Assembly (NCBI RefSeq): GCF_030551255.1
Contig: NZ_CP130630.1
Location: 4,569,501-4,633,500, forward strand
Reading direction: 5' to 3'
Source of the DNA: Streptomyces sp. NL15-2K
Lineage (GTDB): Bacteria; Actinomycetota; Actinomycetes; Streptomycetales; Streptomycetaceae
DNA length: 64,000 bases
Each line of letters opens with the position of its first letter. The stretch's first letter is position 1. Below are positions 25,324 to 33,282 of this stretch, piece by piece. The translations under genes were made by a program, and so were the position numbers. Below the pieces are notes generated by a model. The model did no database searches. It was not told where the DNA came from and was given only the letters and a program-made list of their open reading frames with translations.

Positions 25324-26639
25324 GTGGGTCCCTTTCTGGTGGGAGTCGTACTCGTCGGGCTGTCGTCGTGCGGTGCGGAGTCTTGCGGTGCGGAGAGGTG
25401 CGGTGCGGAGACATCGGAGTCGTGCGGTGCGGAGACGTGCGGTGTGGAGTCGTGCGGTGTGGAGACGTGCGGTGCGGAGACGTGCGGTCCGGAGACGTGC
25501 GGTCCGGAGACGTGCGGTCCGGAGACATTCGGTGCGGAGACATTCGGTGCGGAGACATTCGGTGCGGAGAGTCGACCGGCCGCGCCCGGATCGGCGTCCG
25601 GGGTGAACCACGGCAGGGCCGAAGCAGAGGGGGCCTCCGGCTCGGCGACTACGCCGGAAGCCTTCGATCCCGGGAGGCGCAGGGCGATTTCGGGCAGCCG
25701 CAGCCCGCGATGCCGGATCCCGCCGGCGCGCCGCGGCCGGACCCGGTCCACCACCGCCATGCCGGCGCGGAACACCGCGGCCGGGACGACCAGGCAGACC
25801 AGGATCCAGAACAGGGTCACGCCCCAGGGCCGCCCCACGCCCCAGGGCTGCTCGGCGAGGACCTTCCCGCCGTACTTCAGGGAGACGGTGTAGTCGCCGT
25901 GCGCTCCGCCCGCCAGCTCGACCGGCAGCTTGATCCGCGCCTTCTTCCCGGGCTGGACCGTGCCGCGCCACTGCTGTTCCTGCCACTGTGGGGCGAACAC
26001 GCCGTGCGAGGTGCCGACTTGGAACACCGGGTTCTTGACGGCGGAGCTGCCGACGTTGCCGACGGTGAAGACGAGGGTGCGTGCGGGCGGTGCCCCGAAC
26101 CAGGTCAGCAGCCCGCTCGACCCGTCGAGCCGGGTGTCGGTGAGCACCGACAGACGTCCGCCGGCCGGCTCCGCGGGCAGCGGTTCGACGGCATGCCCGG
26201 CGACCTGGAGGATCGCGTCGGCCTCGGCCTTCGCCCCCGTCACCGTCGCCACGTGCACCACGCACGGACACGGCACTGGCGGCTCGGCGACCGGCAGCTT
26301 CCGGCTGAAACGGCCCTCGGCGTCGGTGGTGACGGCCCGGCCGTCCGCGTTGGCACAGGAGTTGGTGCCGCCGACCACGCCCCGCGACGGCACGGACTGC
26401 CCGCAGATCAGGATCATCAGCAACGCCCGCGCCCGCCAGCCGTCACCGGTGACGGTGATCGAACCCCCGGTCCCCGCCTGCGACTTGGACAGCTTCACAC
26501 TCGGCCCGTCCGCCGCCACGGCAGTGCCGCCCAAGGGCAGCAGGAGCAGCGCGAGCACCACCGCCAGCGTCGCCGGAATCCGCATCCGCATCCGCATCCG
26601 CATCCGCATCCGCATCCGCATCCGTGCCTTGCCGCTCAC
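25320..26639 (-). CDS. Secreted-domain membrane protein with repetitive cytoplasmic tail
   Basis: Protein of 439 aa. The signal n-region is seven Arg-Met pairs encoded by a hexanucleotide repeat, then IPATLAVVLALLLLPLGG. The extracytoplasmic part contains Ig-like strands (SITVTGDGWRARALLMILICGQ, LVFTVGNVGSSAVKNPVFQVG), then transmembrane VTLFWILVCLVVPAAVF and a basic stop-transfer RVRPRRAG. The C-terminal about 70 residues are VSAPH/VSAPN-type pentapeptide repeats, predicted inside the cell. The plan signal, NEW3/DUF916-like domain, TM, tail resembles Firmicutes WxL-cluster membrane proteins. It overlaps both neighbours by GTGA. Confidence 0.7.
   Translation of the reverse strand: MSGKARMRMRMRMRMRMRMRIPATLAVVLALLLLPLGGTAVAADGPSVKLSKSQAGTGGSITVTGDGWRARALLMILICGQSVPSRGVVGGTNSCANADGRAVTTDAEGRFSRKLPVAEPPVPCPCVVHVATVTGAKAEADAILQVAGHAVEPLPAEPAGGRLSVLTDTRLDGSSGLLTWFGAPPARTLVFTVGNVGSSAVKNPVFQVGTSHGVFAPQWQEQQWRGTVQPGKKARIKLPVELAGGAHGDYTVSLKYGGKVLAEQPWGVGRPWGVTLFWILVCLVVPAAVFRAGMAVVDRVRPRRAGGIRHRGLRLPEIALRLPGSKASGVVAEPEAPSASALPWFTPDADPGAAGRLSAPNVSAPNVSAPNVSGPHVSGPHVSGPHVSAPHVSTPHDSTPHVSAPHDSDVSAPHLSAPQDSAPHDDSPTSTTPTRKGPT
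25368..25570. repeat. 15-nt tandem repeats at the 3' end of the membrane protein gene
   Basis: About 13 imperfect 15-nt copies (consensus GTGCGGAGACGTGCG on the plus strand) encode the pentapeptide series SAPNV/SGPHV/SAPHD. The period is a multiple of three, so copy-number change would keep the frame. Confidence 0.85.
26581..26622. repeat. Hexanucleotide microsatellite (CGCATC)7
   Basis: Seven perfect tandem CGCATC units encode alternating Met-Arg at the start of a signal peptide on the minus strand. Gain or loss of a unit would change the positive charge of the export signal by one Arg without shifting the frame. Confidence 0.95.
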
Positions 26640-27166
26640 GTCGTCGCTCCCGTCAACTCGGCTTCCACACACGGGGATTCGGAGCGCGGCGCCGTCGTCC
26701 CTCCAGCGCCGTCGTCCCTACGGCGCCTTCGTCGTCGTACGGCGGTGAAGGAACCGCCACCGTCCGCGCGCACCGCGAGCCGCGGTACGAGGGCCGTCGT
26801 ACCGCGGTTGGCCAGGCCGTACGCGATGTGGTCGCCGTGCACGGCGACGTGCTCGACCGTCAGCGCGGACAACTCGGGGACGGTGACGCGGAGTCGGAGA
26901 CCGACGCGCTGGACGCCGCCGTCCACGCCGCACACGACGATCTCGGCAGCGCGGTCACCGGCCGGGACGGTCACCGTGGAGGGGATGTCGGCGCGGGTGC
27001 GGGCGGGGATCCGTACCGCGCGGCCGGACACCGCGTCCTGCAGCACGCTCCCCGGGGCGCCCTCGGCGTAGAACGCCGGCCGGCTGCCGCCGGAGGGCGA
27101 GGCGGACCACCCGTCGGCGGCGGACGACATCGGCGGCATCGGCGGCAGGGGCAGCATCGACGGCAT
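26636..27166 (-). CDS. NEW3/DUF916-like fragment, operon member
   Basis: Protein of 176 aa. The central region GGVQRVGLRLRVTVPELSALTVEHVAVHGDHIAYGLANRGTTALVPRLAV resembles the beta-sandwich of NPCBM/NEW3 or DUF916-type cell-surface proteins. It lacks a signal peptide, having instead a Met/Pro-rich start (MPSMLPLPPMPPM), and lacks a membrane segment, so it may be a truncated relative. A run of seven Arg follows (RRRRRRR). GGAG sits 6 nt before the ATG. Its stop overlaps the next gene's GTG; it begins 30 nt after the LPQTG gene. Confidence 0.55.
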   Translation of the reverse strand: MPSMLPLPPMPPMSSAADGWSASPSGGSRPAFYAEGAPGSVLQDAVSGRAVRIPARTRADIPSTVTVPAGDRAAEIVVCGVDGGVQRVGLRLRVTVPELSALTVEHVAVHGDHIAYGLANRGTTALVPRLAVRADGGGSFTAVRRRRRRRDDGAGGTTAPRSESPCVEAELTGATT

Positions 27167-27196
27167 CGGCGGCTCCAGAGGTCGTACGACAACCGG

Positions 27197-27892
27197 TCAG
27201 CGGCGCACGCGCGCCGTCTGGTTCCTCCGCGTCAGCCACAGCGCGCCCGCCGCACCCGCGAGCAGCACCGTTCCGCCGAGCGTGCCGAGGGCGATCGCGG
27301 AGTCCTCGGGGCCGGTCTGCGGGAGCTCGGCGCCGGATTCGCCGCTCGATTCGGAGCCGCTCTGGGGCGCCCCGCCGCCGCCCGCCGCCGTCACGTCCAG
27401 GGTCAGGGACGGCCCCGGGTCGTTCGTCGGCGTGCACGTCGTCGTCGTACCGAGCGCCTTGATGGTGAGCACGCCCGCCGTGAAGGTGACCTTGCCGGTC
27501 TTCTTCGGGGTGTACGTGCCCGACAGGTCGTTGATCTTGATCGGGGTGTTGGCGGGGATCGCCTCCTGGTTGGCCGGGCCGGTCACCGTCATGGTGCCGC
27601 TGTCGGCGCCGCCCAGCTTGATGGTGGCGCTCGGGTTCATCGAGCCCTTGCCGAGTTCGACCGGGCTGGAGGAGACGCCCTTCTGCCACGACATGGTGAG
27701 CTTGTAGCCGCCGCCGCTTTTGACGCCCTTGATGTCGATGGGCGAGACGGCGCTCTTGTCTCCGATCGGCGTCTTGCACTGGTAGTTGACGTCGACGACC
27801 TCGGCATGGGCTGCGGGGGCGGCCATCAGCACCGCCGAGCCGGCCAGGGCCGCGGCGGAGGCGAGCACGGCGGTTCGTTTCGGGTACGACAC
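27197..27892 (-). CDS. LPXTG-type cell-wall-anchored protein
   Basis: Protein of 231 aa. Signal peptide AVLASAAALAGSAVLMAAPAAHA is followed by one about 135-aa beta-rich module (VVDVNYQCKTPIGDKSAVSPIDI ... LTIKALGTTTTCTPTNDPGPSLTLDV) with two conserved Cys. The sorting signal is LPQTG, then hydrophobic LGTLGGTVLLAGAAGALWL and RRNQTARVRR. The module matches the second module of the LAXTG protein at the other end of the operon. GTG start with GAGGGG upstream. It is the first gene of a four-gene unit running to 23950. Confidence 0.88.
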   Translation of the reverse strand: MSYPKRTAVLASAAALAGSAVLMAAPAAHAEVVDVNYQCKTPIGDKSAVSPIDIKGVKSGGGYKLTMSWQKGVSSSPVELGKGSMNPSATIKLGGADSGTMTVTGPANQEAIPANTPIKINDLSGTYTPKKTGKVTFTAGVLTIKALGTTTTCTPTNDPGPSLTLDVTAAGGGGAPQSGSESSGESGAELPQTGPEDSAIALGTLGGTVLLAGAAGALWLTRRNQTARVRR

Positions 27893-28062
27893 GGCACGGT
27901 CCCCTCATTCCTGATTTCCTGACGACACATCAGATCGGCCGTCAAGGTACGCCCGGGGCCTTGTGGAGGGAAGACAAAGTGCGCGCCGGATGTGTGGTGA
28001 TCCGGCGCGCAATCGGTGATGCGGGGAGAAAACCGCGAACCGCGGGTAACCCTAGGTCGACG

Positions 28063-28599
28063 TTACGCCGGCGCCCCCAGCTCGGCCCAGACCGTCTTGC
28101 CCGCGACCCCGGGGGTGCGTACGACCCCCCAGTCCAGGCACAGCCGCTGCACGATGAACATGCCGTGGCCGCCGGGGCGGCCGGCGCGGTGCGGGGTGCG
28201 GGGGGCCGGCTGACCCGTGCCCTTGTCGGAGACCTCGACGCGGATCACCTTGCTGTCACAGGCGATCCACAGCTCGTCCGGACCTTCGGCGTGCAGACAG
28301 GCGTTGGTGACCAGCTCGGAGACGACGAGCAGCACGTCCTCGGCGGCGGCCCGCTGGTCGGCGGTGGCGGCGGGCAGCCAGCCCCACGCGTACAGCGCCT
28401 GGCGGGCGAAGTCGCGGGCGAGCGGGACGACCCCGCTCTCGCCGGCGAGGCTCAGCCTGCGGACGTGGCGCCCCCCCGACGACACGGCCACGTCCTCCAC
28501 GGACGCCCCGGTCGCGGGCACGCCCCCCTCGGACGCCCCGGAAGCGCCGCTGGGCTCCGGGCCGCGGTCGCCCGGCGGGTAAGGCCGGGTGGTGCTCAT
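28063..28599 (-). CDS. RsbW-like ATP-binding anti-sigma factor
   Basis: Protein of 178 aa. After a disordered N-terminus of about 45 residues comes a GHKL/HATPase domain: LLVVSELVTNACLHAEGP (N box), VEVSDKGTGQPAP (G1) and GGHGMFIVQRLCLDWGV (G2). Such serine kinases bind sigma factors and phosphorylate STAS antagonists. It is encoded near a STAS protein and, divergently, a SigB-like sigma, forming a partner-switching set. From memory this corresponds to the S. coelicolor SigI locus. The stop is TAA. Confidence 0.85.
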   Translation of the reverse strand: MSTTRPYPPGDRGPEPSGASGASEGGVPATGASVEDVAVSSGGRHVRRLSLAGESGVVPLARDFARQALYAWGWLPAATADQRAAAEDVLLVVSELVTNACLHAEGPDELWIACDSKVIRVEVSDKGTGQPAPRTPHRAGRPGGHGMFIVQRLCLDWGVVRTPGVAGKTVWAELGAPA

Positions 28600-28927
28600 C
28601 AGCGCTTCACCTCACCGATTCACCGGTTCACGATTCAAAAAGTCACGACACAGTCACTACAAGGTCAGTACGGCAGTCGGCTCGACCGGCACGGCGACCG
28701 GTCGGTCACGACAGGCAGTACGGATGTCTCCTGCCCGACCGGACCGGCAGAACACCCCTGTATTCGGCGCGAAGGGCGTGCCGCCCGGAAAGCGCCGGTC
28801 ACAAGGGGAGGAGCGGGGGACGAGCACGGCAAGGGCGGCGGATGAGCGGGGCGACTCGAGGGACGAGCGGCGCGAGGCGGGGAACGAGCGGTGGACGGTC
28901 GGCACGACCGCGGCTGGATCCACCGGC
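28600..28927. other. Gap inside the partner-switching locus
   Basis: These 328 bases between the ATPase and STAS genes hold no supported gene. Imperfect GACGAGCGG-type repeats occur at about 28838-28895. The region may contain the ATPase gene's own promoter. Confidence 0.4.
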
Positions 28928-29323
28928 TCAGCCGCCTTCGTCAACGCCGCCCGGTTCGTCGGCGAGGGCCGCCGCCACGGTCTCATGGACGGTGAAGACC
29001 GCATCCGCGCCGGTGATCTCGAAGACGCGCGCGACCACGGGCTGCATCCCCGCCAGATGCACTCCGCCTCCGGCGGCCTCGGCCTTCAGCCGCGCACCCA
29101 GCAGCACGTTCAGGCCGGTGGAGTCACAGAACTCCAGGCGCGAGCAGTCGACCACCAGCCGACTGAATCCTTTGGCGAGGCATTCCTCGAGTGGCTCACG
29201 CAACAAATCGGCCGTGTGGTGATCCAACTCACCCGCCGGGGTCACGACGGCACTGAAGCCCTCTTCGCGAACCTCCACCAGTAGCCGGCCAGACTGTGCG
29301 CTGCCGACCGTCCCGCGGTCCAT
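28928..29323 (-). CDS. STAS-domain anti-sigma factor antagonist
   Basis: Protein of 131 aa with a STAS fold and the phosphorylation site in LEFCDSTGLNVLLGAR (Ser near residue 68). Preceding strands read FSAVVTPAGELDHHTADLLREPLEECL. Unphosphorylated antagonist would bind the ATPase (28063-28599) and free the sigma factor (29576-30523). It is transcribed away from the sigma gene; their shared 252-base intergenic region holds a palindrome at 29412-29429. Confidence 0.9.
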   Translation of the reverse strand: MDRGTVGSAQSGRLLVEVREEGFSAVVTPAGELDHHTADLLREPLEECLAKGFSRLVVDCSRLEFCDSTGLNVLLGARLKAEAAGGGVHLAGMQPVVARVFEITGADAVFTVHETVAAALADEPGGVDEGG

Positions 29324-29411
29324 GCCGTCTTCTCTCCCGACGTCGTGGCTGCTGACTGACGCCCTCGAACACTACGCCTTCCCCACGCCCTCCGACACCT
29401 GAACAATCGCA

Positions 29412-29429
29412 CGCAAATGGACATTTGCG
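29412..29429. promoter_or_regulatory. 18-bp palindrome at the sigma/STAS divergent promoter
   Basis: CGCAAAT-N4-ATTTGCG with perfect 7-bp arms sits midway between divergent STAS and sigma genes. It is unusually AT-rich for this genome, and well placed to be an operator for either gene. Confidence 0.5.
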
Positions 29430-29575
29430 AACAAAACGCACTTGCGGCGGGCTCAGGAAAGCGGGTAGGGCTAGTAGGGACACGTACTCGACACGGCCGG
29501 CTTTGGAGGCGCCGCACACCGCAGTGCTACGGAACTGGCTTCGGCAGCCATATGCCGAGAACGATGGAGGACACC

Positions 29576-30523
29576 ATGTCACCCCGGCTCGACGCATCGC
29601 ATACCCATGAGGCGACGTCGACATCCCCCCCGGAACATCTGGATCCCATCGAGCGCAACGACGTACTCGTCGAAGTCGAACAGGACGCGACGGACGTCAC
29701 AGTCGAACAGGACGACGTACTCGCCGGGCTTCCGGACATCCCCCCGTACGACCAGGTGGGACCGGTGGACGCACGGGCCCTGTCCAAGACCCTCTTCGAG
29801 CGCCTGGAGTCGCTGGAGGAAGGCACCCACGAATACTCGTACGTCCGCAACACGCTCGTCGAACTCAACCTCGCCCTGGTCAAGTTCGCCGCCTCCCGCT
29901 TCCGCTCCCGCAGCGAGCCGATGGAGGACATCATCCAGGTCGGCACGATCGGCCTGATCAAGGCGATCGACCGCTTCGAACTCAGCCGAGGTGTGGAGTT
30001 CCCCACCTTCGCGATGCCAACCATCGTCGGAGAGATCAAGCGCTTCTTCCGCGACACGTCCTGGTCGGTGCGCGTACCGCGCCGACTGCAGGAGCTCCGC
30101 CTCGACCTGGCCAAGGCCGGTGACGAACTGGCCCAGCAACTGGACCGGGCGCCCACGGTGACCGAGCTCGCCGGTCGCCTGGGCCTGTCCAACGACGAGG
30201 TCGTCGAGGGCATGGCCGCGTCGAACGCGTACACCGCCTCCTCGCTGGACGCCCAGCCGGAGGAGGACGACACCGAGGGCGCCCTCGCGGACCGTATCGG
30301 CTACGAGGACCACGGGCTCGAAGGCATCGAGTACGTCGAGTCGTTGAAGCCGCTGATCGCCGAACTTCCCTCCCGGGACCGGAAGATCCTCTCCCTGCGC
30401 TTCGTCGCCAACATGACCCAGTCCGAGATCGGCGACGAGCTCGGCATCTCGCAGATGCACGTGTCGCGGCTGCTGTCGCGGACGCTGGTGCGGTTGCGGA
30501 AGGGGCTGACCGTCGAGGAGTGA
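29576..30523 (+). CDS. sigI: SigB/SigF-family RNA polymerase sigma factor
   Basis: Protein of 315 aa with regions 2, 3 and 4: LVKFAASRFRSRSEPMEDIIQVGTIGLIKAIDRFE (region 2), VPRRLQELRLDLAKAGDEL (region 3), LPSRDRKILSLRFVANMTQSEIGDELGISQMHVSRLLSRTLVRL (region 4). No region 1.1 is present, as in group 3 stress sigmas. The symbol follows the recalled syntenic S. coelicolor sigI locus and is tentative. ATG 29576 was chosen because GGAGG sits 5 nt ahead; the frame is open to 29417 without similarity. Confidence 0.88.
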   Translation: MSPRLDASHTHEATSTSPPEHLDPIERNDVLVEVEQDATDVTVEQDDVLAGLPDIPPYDQVGPVDARALSKTLFERLESLEEGTHEYSYVRNTLVELNLALVKFAASRFRSRSEPMEDIIQVGTIGLIKAIDRFELSRGVEFPTFAMPTIVGEIKRFFRDTSWSVRVPRRLQELRLDLAKAGDELAQQLDRAPTVTELAGRLGLSNDEVVEGMAASNAYTASSLDAQPEEDDTEGALADRIGYEDHGLEGIEYVESLKPLIAELPSRDRKILSLRFVANMTQSEIGDELGISQMHVSRLLSRTLVRLRKGLTVEE

Positions 30524-30555
30524 CACGGGCTGCCGCCGCCGACAGTGACTGAGCG

Positions 30556-30578
30556 ACCCGGCCTGGGGCGGGCCGGGT
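30556..30578 (+). terminator. Hairpin after the sigma gene
   Basis: An 8-bp perfect stem ACCCGGCC (30556-30563) / GGCCGGGT (30571-30578) with a 7-nt loop lies 32 bases past the sigma stop, just before the 15-nt repeat tract. Confidence 0.6.
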
Positions 30579-30586
30579 TGGTTGGT

Positions 30587-30745
30587 TGGTTACCCGTTGC
30601 CCGGTCACCCGTTGCCCGGTGACCCGTTGCCCGGTGACCCGTTGCCTGGTCACGCGTTGCCTGGTTACCCGTTGCCTGGTCACGCGTTGCCTGGTCACGC
30701 GTTGCCTGGTTACCCGCTGCCTGGTTACCCGCTGGTTGGTTACCC
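30587..30745. repeat. 15-nt minisatellite downstream of sigma gene
   Basis: Ten tandem 15-nt units (consensus GTTGCCTGGTCACGC, variants TTACCC/TGACCC) start at 30596, 30611, 30626, 30641, 30656, 30671, 30686, 30701, 30716 and 30731. The frame through it reads PVTRC/LVTRC and joins the next gene, but the ribosome site favours a start at 30844 beyond the tract. Confidence 0.9.
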
Positions 30746-30843
30746 GGGGGAACCTCTTTCCTCACGAGGTCCCGTCCACCACTATGGGCACCCATCACAG
30801 ACCGGCCGGTCCGTCAGGACGGGGTGGCGAGGAGGGCGGGTGG

Positions 30844-32463
30844 ATGGCTCGGGCCGACGGGACCGACGACGAGGTCGGAGACGGGGACGGGGACGGGGAC
30901 GGCAGGGACGGGACGGGCGGCGCCTACGCCGGTGCGTCCGACGCCCGCCTCACCGAACTGCTGCGCGCCGACCCGGCCACGGCCGACCTCGCCCTCCAGG
31001 AACTCCGCGCCCGGCACCGCCCGTCGGTCCTCGCCTACGCCCGCCTGTGCGCGACGAGCGAGTCCGCCGCACGGCAGCTGGCGGCGCAGGCCCTCACGCT
31101 CGCGGCCCGCGAGACGGCCCACGGCATCGACCCGGGCGTCCCGTGGCGGCACCGACTCCTACTGCTGACCGGGCGGGTGGCCGAGTCCTGGGCCGCCGAC
31201 GAACGGTCGGCCGGACTCGACGCGGGCCTGCTGCTCGTCCTGAATACCGCGACCTCCGACGGCCTGGTCCCACCCCTGCTCGGACCGTTCCAGTCGTTGC
31301 CGTCCCGCGCCCAAGGGCTCATCTGGTACGGCGTGGTGGAGCAGGAGAGCGCGGACAGAACAGCCGGTTTCCTCGGCCTCACCCGCGAGGACGTGGTGTA
31401 CGGCACTCAGCAGGCCCTCCAGGCCATGGCACAGGCCTGCCTGCGGTCCCGCCTCGCCGTCTCCGACGATCCGCGCTGCGGGGACTTCCGCCGTCTGATC
31501 GAGGAGTCGGTACGGCCGGACAGTCCCCGGGACAGCCCCGACCTGCACGCCCACATGGCGCACTGCGCGCACTGCACGACGGCGTACGAGGAACTGTCCG
31601 TCCTGCGGGACAGCCCGCGCGCCGCGCTGGCGGAGGGGCTGCTGCCGTGGGCGGGGACGGCGTACGGGCGGCGCGAGGCGAGCGAGGAGGATGCGGCCAA
31701 GGGCGTCAAGGGCCTTGCGCTGTCCGGGACTTGGCCGCCGTCCCGCCGTTTCGTGCTGGCCTCTGCGGCCCTGGGGGTGGCGCTGGCGCCGCTGCTGGTG
31801 TTCCTGCTGGCGCAGGGTGGTGAGTCGTCGCCGGAGTCGGCCGGGGCCTCGGTGAGCACGCCTGCGAGCCGGCCGCCGACGACGCTGCCGACGCCGGCCT
31901 CGCCCACGCCGTCCCCCTCCGCCACCTCCAAGTCACCCTCGCCCACGAGGAGTCCGACCCCGTCGAAGAGTCCCACCACCACCCCGTCGAGGACGGCACC
32001 GTCCTCGAAGCCGCCCACGTCCCCCGCCCCGCCCCCGCCGAAACCACCGGGCGGCACTTACGCCCAGGTCGTGAACACCGCCTCGGGCCTGTGCCTGGAC
32101 ATCCGCGACGGCAACCTGGAGCTGGGCACGGACGTCATCACGGCTTCCTGCGGCTCCTCCCCCACCCAGCGGTGGCGTGTGGACGCCGAGCGCGGCGTGC
32201 TCCAGTCGTACGCCGACCCCGACTTCTGCCTGGACAGCCGGGGTTCGGTGGACAAGGGCGTCGGCATCTGGGAGTGCGACTCGATCGACGGCAGCAACGG
32301 CCAGAACCTGCGGTTCGCGGTGGACGCGCAGGGCGTGATCCGCCCGGCCATCGCCCCCGACCACGCGGTGACGCCGGGCGGGGACGGCTCGGTGTCCCTG
32401 GTGAGGGAGGTGGGACGGGCGGACCAGCGGTGGCGGGCGGGGGCCGACCAGGGCCTGTTCTGA
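30844..32463 (+). CDS. Sigma-like/zinc-finger membrane protein with ricin-type lectin domain
   Basis: Protein of 539 aa. Residues about 25-190 resemble a degenerate sigma-70/ECF region (LQELRARHRPSVLAYARLCATSESAARQLAAQAL, then LPSRAQGLIWYGVVEQESADRTAGFLGL). A zinc-finger anti-sigma motif follows: HMAHCAHC (H-x3-C-x2-C). Transmembrane FVLASAALGVALAPLLVFLLA and a long Ser/Thr/Pro linker lead to an extracytoplasmic RICIN/CBM13-like domain (LCLDIRDGN, FCLDSRGSVDKG, QRWRAGAD). It could couple surface carbohydrate sensing to transcription, an inference. AGGAGG lies 8 nt ahead of ATG 30844. Confidence 0.75.
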   Translation: MARADGTDDEVGDGDGDGDGRDGTGGAYAGASDARLTELLRADPATADLALQELRARHRPSVLAYARLCATSESAARQLAAQALTLAARETAHGIDPGVPWRHRLLLLTGRVAESWAADERSAGLDAGLLLVLNTATSDGLVPPLLGPFQSLPSRAQGLIWYGVVEQESADRTAGFLGLTREDVVYGTQQALQAMAQACLRSRLAVSDDPRCGDFRRLIEESVRPDSPRDSPDLHAHMAHCAHCTTAYEELSVLRDSPRAALAEGLLPWAGTAYGRREASEEDAAKGVKGLALSGTWPPSRRFVLASAALGVALAPLLVFLLAQGGESSPESAGASVSTPASRPPTTLPTPASPTPSPSATSKSPSPTRSPTPSKSPTTTPSRTAPSSKPPTSPAPPPPKPPGGTYAQVVNTASGLCLDIRDGNLELGTDVITASCGSSPTQRWRVDAERGVLQSYADPDFCLDSRGSVDKGVGIWECDSIDGSNGQNLRFAVDAQGVIRPAIAPDHAVTPGGDGSVSLVREVGRADQRWRAGADQGLF

Positions 32464-32628
32464 GTTGAGATCACGGTGGGCGGCGGGGTGCCGGCGAGAA
32501 CGCCACTGGCTGACACTGCTGGACCCGGGCCTCTGCCTGCCAAGAACGACTGTCTTCCGTCGGTCACATTCCTCTGTCGCGATCCGTCAGGGCAGTGACA
32601 GCAACTTGAAAACCCGAAGGAGACGGCG

Positions 32629-33135
32629 ATGGAAACACGTTCGATCACGGCGGAGGTCCCGATGGTTCCGCGGATGTCCGAGGACCCCGCGGCGCTCGTC
32701 CCCGAGCTGGCGGAGGTGTCGGCGGCGCTGTTCAGGGTCACCGGCAACGGTTCGGTACCGCGCTCCACGATCAGCCTGGTCCAGCTGCGTGCTGGTCAGA
32801 TCGTCGGCAGCACCTACCTGACCGTTCTGCACGCGGGCTTCCTGCGCAAGGCCGGGGAGTCGGAGGAGCGGATCACGTCGGTGGCGTCCTGGCGGGACTC
32901 GCCGTACTTCACTGGTGCCGAGCGTGCCGCCCTGGCCCTTGTGGAAGCCGTGCTTCAGCCGTCCGCAGACGGCGAGAGGGTCTCCGACGAGCTGTATGCG
33001 CAGGCGGCCGAGCACTATGAGGGCAAGGCGCTCGCCACGCTGATGTTCGCGATCGGTCAGGTCAACTTCTTCATCCCCGTCGCGCTCATCGCCAAGCCGG
33101 TGCCGGGCCGGTCGTTCACCGACCCGTGGAAGTGA
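32629..33135 (+). CDS. AhpD-like carboxymuconolactone decarboxylase-family protein without cysteines
   Basis: Protein of 168 aa with the CMD helical fold: LVQLRAGQIVGSTYLTVLHAGFLRKAGESEERI, SWRDSPYFTGAERAALALVEAV, and LMFAIGQVNFFIPVALIAKP. Usual members carry a CxxC redox pair at the position that reads GSTYL here, and this protein has no Cys at all. The proton-relay His in LTVLHAG remains. GAAGGAGACGGCG precedes the ATG. It therefore cannot act as a classical AhpD thiol reductant; its role is unknown. Confidence 0.8.
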   Translation: METRSITAEVPMVPRMSEDPAALVPELAEVSAALFRVTGNGSVPRSTISLVQLRAGQIVGSTYLTVLHAGFLRKAGESEERITSVASWRDSPYFTGAERAALALVEAVLQPSADGERVSDELYAQAAEHYEGKALATLMFAIGQVNFFIPVALIAKPVPGRSFTDPWK

Positions 33136-33282
33136 GGCCATCCGGGTAAGGCTCGATGTTCGGCTCCCGCCTCGGGACCCGAACGGGCCGACCCGCAGAC
33201 GCGTCGAATGCGGCCAGGAGTTGAGGTCACGGAGTGGCCGGGAGGCTGCGCATCCACAGCATGGCTCCGCGGAGATGGGTTG

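Noticed and set aside
26642..27908. Long alternate frames over the surface-protein operon
   Set aside because: Signal peptides, sorting signals and stop-start overlaps all support the frames given; the alternates are low-complexity shadows.
30586..30843. N-terminal PVTRC-repeat extension of the ricin-domain protein
   Set aside because: The TTG at 30586 has no ribosome site, while ATG 30844 has AGGAGG at good spacing; kept only as a repeat.
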